A DNA stretch of 64,000 bases. Source: Ricordea florida. Its lineage: Eukaryota > Cnidaria > Anthozoa > Corallimorpharia > Ricordeidae. Made by a program: the position numbers and the translations under genes. This document shows positions 62,198 through 64,000 of this stretch, piece after piece. Numbering within the stretch: position 1 is the first letter of the stretch; each line of letters opens with the position of its first letter. The stretch lies in NCBI GenBank assembly GCA_949710005.1, contig OX453287.1:10261805-10325804 (forward strand), in the 5' to 3' direction. The notes below the pieces were generated by a model. It was not told where the DNA came from. It saw only the letters and a list, made by a program, of their open reading frames with translations, and made no database searches.

Positions 62198-62874
62198 TTA
62201 AATTCACTTATGCTTTTCTTTAATTCCTCTATGAAATAAAGTATAATTGCCACTATTAACAGCCAAGCGTTCTTACCCAAGAATGAAATGACTTCACCCG
62301 CAGTCTTGAATAAGAAGCTTACAATGGCGCCAATCATACCAGGTAATAACTCACCTAGTTTCTTACCAATTGTCTTTAGTCCATCACCAACCCCTTTACC
62401 CAATTTCGAGAGCCCTTTGGAGAGATTGGAGACTATAACACCAATTACCACTCCAACTGCACTCATAACTGCAAAGACTGTGAATCCATATTTCTTGAAT
62501 ATAGCCTTCACCCGGTCTCGCAATGACATTCGTTCCTGTATTTGTTCATTCTCCTTCTCCAAGTTGGCTATCTCTTGTTCTTGTTCACCAATTTCTCTCT
62601 CGAGAGTTTCTATTTGGCTACTTTTCTCTGGGATTTTCAGTGGTTTATCCCTATGGAATCTTAGCTTCTCCTTCATTTTGGTGAGTAATCCCTTTTTCTT
62701 AGCTATTTCACCATCATTAGCTTCCACAGCTTCGGCTGAGGTTGGGCCAAGATTGTCTCTTATACCCTTCAGATTCATAAATTCATCATTTACCTCACCA
62801 TCATCTTTGAAGAGTACATATGGTTTGGCATTAGACCTTCTCAATCGTACAATTACCCTCCCCCATTCATCCAT
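62194..62874 (-). CDS. 226-aa coiled-coil and membrane-active protein
   Basis: From ATG 62874, five bases after the stop of the 87-aa gene. Residues 1-60 are polar (WGRVIVRLRRSNAKPYVLF, EANDGEIAKKKGLL). Residues about 65-125 form a charged coiled coil (LEREIGEQEQEIANLEKENE). A hydrophobic segment (FTVFAVMSAVGVVIGVIVSN, about 131-150) is followed by a Gly/Lys amphipathic stretch (LSKLGKGVGDGLKTIGKKLG), a second hydrophobic stretch, GMIGAIVSFLFKTAGEVISF, and a C-terminal helix AWLLIVAIILYFI. This recalls membrane-disrupting or internal virion proteins such as adenovirus pVI in general design only. The frame ends at TGA overlapping the next ATG. Confidence 0.62.
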   Translation of the reverse strand: MDEWGRVIVRLRRSNAKPYVLFKDDGEVNDEFMNLKGIRDNLGPTSAEAVEANDGEIAKKKGLLTKMKEKLRFHRDKPLKIPEKSSQIETLEREIGEQEQEIANLEKENEQIQERMSLRDRVKAIFKKYGFTVFAVMSAVGVVIGVIVSNLSKGLSKLGKGVGDGLKTIGKKLGELLPGMIGAIVSFLFKTAGEVISFLGKNAWLLIVAIILYFIEELKKSISEFK

Positions 62875-62879
62875 GGTAG

Positions 62880-63143
62880 CTATGAATTTAGCCTTTGCAA
62901 TATTAAATTTGGGGAATTTTGCTTTGATTTTAGCCCAACCTTCATCTTGGGCACTCTATCTATCAAGGGCCTGGTTTCATCATCACCACCAAATGATGTC
63001 TCTTCTATATCTGGGTCAAAACGAGTGGTGGATGTAAATGTGGTTAGTGGGGTGCCATAAGTTGTGGTATCGCCATCACCACCACCAGCAGCCCCAGGTT
63101 CATTTAGTGTAGTAGGGTCTAGCTCAGGATCAGCAGTTGCCAT
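62880..63143 (-). CDS. 87-aa Asp/Thr/Gly-rich protein of the cassette
   Basis: From ATG 63143. Low-complexity N-terminal half (GAAGGGDGDTTTYGTPLTTF), then ETSFGGDDETRPLIDRVPKM and a short basic tail. No known domain. It starts 35 bases after the stop of the preceding partial gene and ends five bases before the next start, which supports a co-transcribed cassette. Confidence 0.55.
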   Translation of the reverse strand: MATADPELDPTTLNEPGAAGGGDGDTTTYGTPLTTFTSTTRFDPDIEETSFGGDDETRPLIDRVPKMKVGLKSKQNSPNLILQRLNS

Positions 63144-63178
63144 ATTTGATGCTAAATATGGGAACTTCTAAATTGATT

Positions 63179-63385
63179 TCAAAAGTCTCGGATATTCATA
63201 TCTTTGATGCTCCATATTTCATCACGGAAACCAGTATGTGAAGTGCAGTCTGGTATCTTTCTAACTATAGCCATTGGCAAAACACGCTGTTTGATTTCAC
63301 TCTTAGCAATGGCTATGGGATCAAAGGCCCCTTTCCATTCTATGACAGGTTTCTTACCAAATTTGAGTTGTTTTGCTCTTAAACC
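63179..63385 (-). CDS. C-terminal fragment of a larger protein, cut by Gypsy element 3
   Basis: An open minus-strand frame without a start runs from about 63385 to TGA at 63179: GLRAKQLKFGKKPVIEWKGA, FDPIAIAKSEIKQRVLPMAI, GFRDEIWSIKDMNIRDF. The frame keeps the composition of its neighbours and its stop is 35 bases from the next ATG. The upstream part is beyond the LTR at 63386-63588 or outside the window. No family recognised. Confidence 0.55.
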   Translation of the reverse strand, partial: GLRAKQLKFGKKPVIEWKGAFDPIAIAKSEIKQRVLPMAIVRKIPDCTSHTGFRDEIWSIKDMNIRDF

Positions 63386-63588
63386 TGTGACAATGTTGCT
63401 TTACAACATATATCTATATATACATATAAATATAGAATAGCCGCTATGTCCTGGGCACCAGCCGCCCTAAGGTCCCGTATGCCAGTGTTTTCACTTGTCG
63501 TCTGCTCTGAGATACAGGAACTATTAAACGTTGTGTTAAGCAGATCTTCGGTGTCCTTTGTCACTTGCACGGCACAGACAACGACACA
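63386..63588 (+). repeat. 5' LTR of Gypsy element 3 (left edge uncertain)
   Basis: It ends ACGACACA at 63588, directly before a tRNA-primer-like sequence. The left edge is TGTGAC at 63386 or TGTTGC at 63394, both TG starts. It includes TATATCTATATATACATATA and a G/C-richer second half. Confidence 0.65.
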
Positions 63589-63606
63589 TGGTGTCAGGAG
63601 TGGGAT
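63589..63606 (+). other. Primer-binding site of Gypsy element 3
   Basis: TGGTGTCAGGAGTGGGAT directly after the LTR; this kind of sequence is the usual start of the internal region in many invertebrate Gypsy elements. Confidence 0.7.
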
Positions 63607-63850
63607 CCCACAACTTCCATCTACTGTTATCGAGAATTTGACAAGAATCGGATCGACACAAACGCGATTCAGTGTGGTTTGCTCTCGTGACCACGTGGTG
63701 ATTCATTGACTCGCTAAGGAATTGCGAAGAACCCTATTCGACTTCTTACCGGCTAAAGAAAGTACACGGTAAGGGAAAACGTTTCGTACGTTTTTTTTTT
63801 TCTCTTCTTGACAACATTTCTCCGCAAAAATATCGTACCGTCAGAACTAA
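63607..63850 (+). other. Leader of Gypsy element 3
   Basis: Non-coding leader between primer site and gag, with a poly-T run near 63791-63801. Confidence 0.5.
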
Positions 63851-64000
63851 ATGCCACCGAAACCAGAAGTCGGTTCCGGCGCCTCGCCAGAGGCGTCAGG
63901 GGTCCCCGAGCGACCAAATTTTATTCAGATTCCTATAAACATTCCACTACCATCGAGATTAGAGCTCACCGGCAATCTGTCGACCAACTGGAAAAAGTTT
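63851..64000 (+). CDS. Gag start of Gypsy element 3 (runs off the window)
   Basis: ATG 63851 opens a frame that stays open for 50 codons to the window end. After a Pro/Gly/Ser-rich leader (MPPKPEVGSGASPEASGVPE) it reads PINIPLPSRLELTGNLSTNW, KKF; the P-x-L-x-x-x-G-N-L-x-x-N-W phrase is the start of many invertebrate Gypsy Gag proteins. It suggests a possibly intact element, but only its first fraction is visible. Confidence 0.7.
   Translation, partial: MPPKPEVGSGASPEASGVPERPNFIQIPINIPLPSRLELTGNLSTNWKKF

Noticed and set aside
59181..63037. Plus-strand frames of 64-249 aa across the viral cassette
   Set aside because: Each lies antisense to a better minus-strand gene; the 249-aa one mirrors the 226-aa coiled-coil gene and has only low-complexity Ser/Pro/Phe composition.
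56795..63385. Bacterial or phage contamination
   Set aside because: The block is flanked on both sides by animal-type mobile elements and interrupts one of them; codon use and hairpins fit a eukaryotic large-virus origin better. An assembly chimera is still possible and is listed as a test.
1..64000. tRNA, rRNA or other structural RNA genes
   Set aside because: None seen by eye on either strand; a covariance-model scan would be needed to exclude tRNA-derived SINEs.

Overview
The window looks like repeat-dense nuclear DNA from a marine invertebrate, most likely an anthozoan cnidarian such as a stony coral. Several spliced gene families seen here (a P2X7 C-terminal-like Zn domain, a HECT-fragment gene, an integrase-OTU fusion, a THAP/Harbinger-type transposase, and two large RNase-H-like families) are ones I recognise from memory as multi-copy in coral genomes; I could not check this. 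GT/AG splice signals, microsatellites and nested transposons rule out a bacterial chromosome. Very little is intact single-copy host gene.

Left third (1-21.9 kb): a spliced P2X7-C-like gene (+, 655-1747); a convergent spliced transposase-like gene (-, 4900-2087); a Harbinger/DDE_Tnp_4 pseudogene (+, 5581-7075) split by a ~400-bp insertion; a possible 2.2-kb inverted-repeat element (7290-9450); a truncated Tc1-like element with clear 35-bp inverted repeats (9718-10819); a 9-bp-unit minisatellite (10918-11730). A large gene with RAG1/CMC-transposase-like features starts at 11889 and resumes at 18690. It is split by an L1-like LINE, which is itself split by a TTAA-flanked foldback element (15416-16979).

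Middle third (21.9-46 kb): a near-pristine Gypsy retrotransposon with 153-bp LTRs and one 1359-aa gag-pol frame (-, 21985-26570); a 5'-truncated LINE with a restriction-like endonuclease (26891-28237); a small secreted-peptide gene broken by a deleted Gypsy copy (30575-33371); an integrase-OTU fusion pseudogene (33400-35437); a CUE/HECT fragment gene (35697-37130); and a dead Helentron-type rolling-circle element (37315-45669). The Helentron carries a tandem duplication and a CR1-like LINE inserted in its OTU domain.

Right third (46-64 kb): a spliced RNase-H/C2H2 family pseudogene (-, 51451-46238) with a pogo-like remnant in an intron; a degraded LINE (52940-54643); and an OTU-hAT (ZNF862-like) gene (54924-56790) that stops abruptly where a virus-like block begins. 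That block (about 56.8-63.39 kb) is the most unusual part of the window. An AT-rich plus-strand segment holds two paralogous genes, each with a similar upstream motif and a conserved 25-nt hairpin after the stop, followed by a membrane-anchored PD-(D/E)XK-like nuclease gene. A minus-strand cassette of eight tightly packed genes follows (partial gene, 87 aa, 226 aa, 58-aa zinc-ribbon-like, 211 aa, 154+ aa, 518-aa tail-anchored, SLOG/DUF2493), with one ATGA stop-start overlap. It reads as an integrated DNA virus or virus-like element. I cannot name its capsid, polymerase or packaging genes. Its right side is cut by the LTR of a third Gypsy element that runs off the window.
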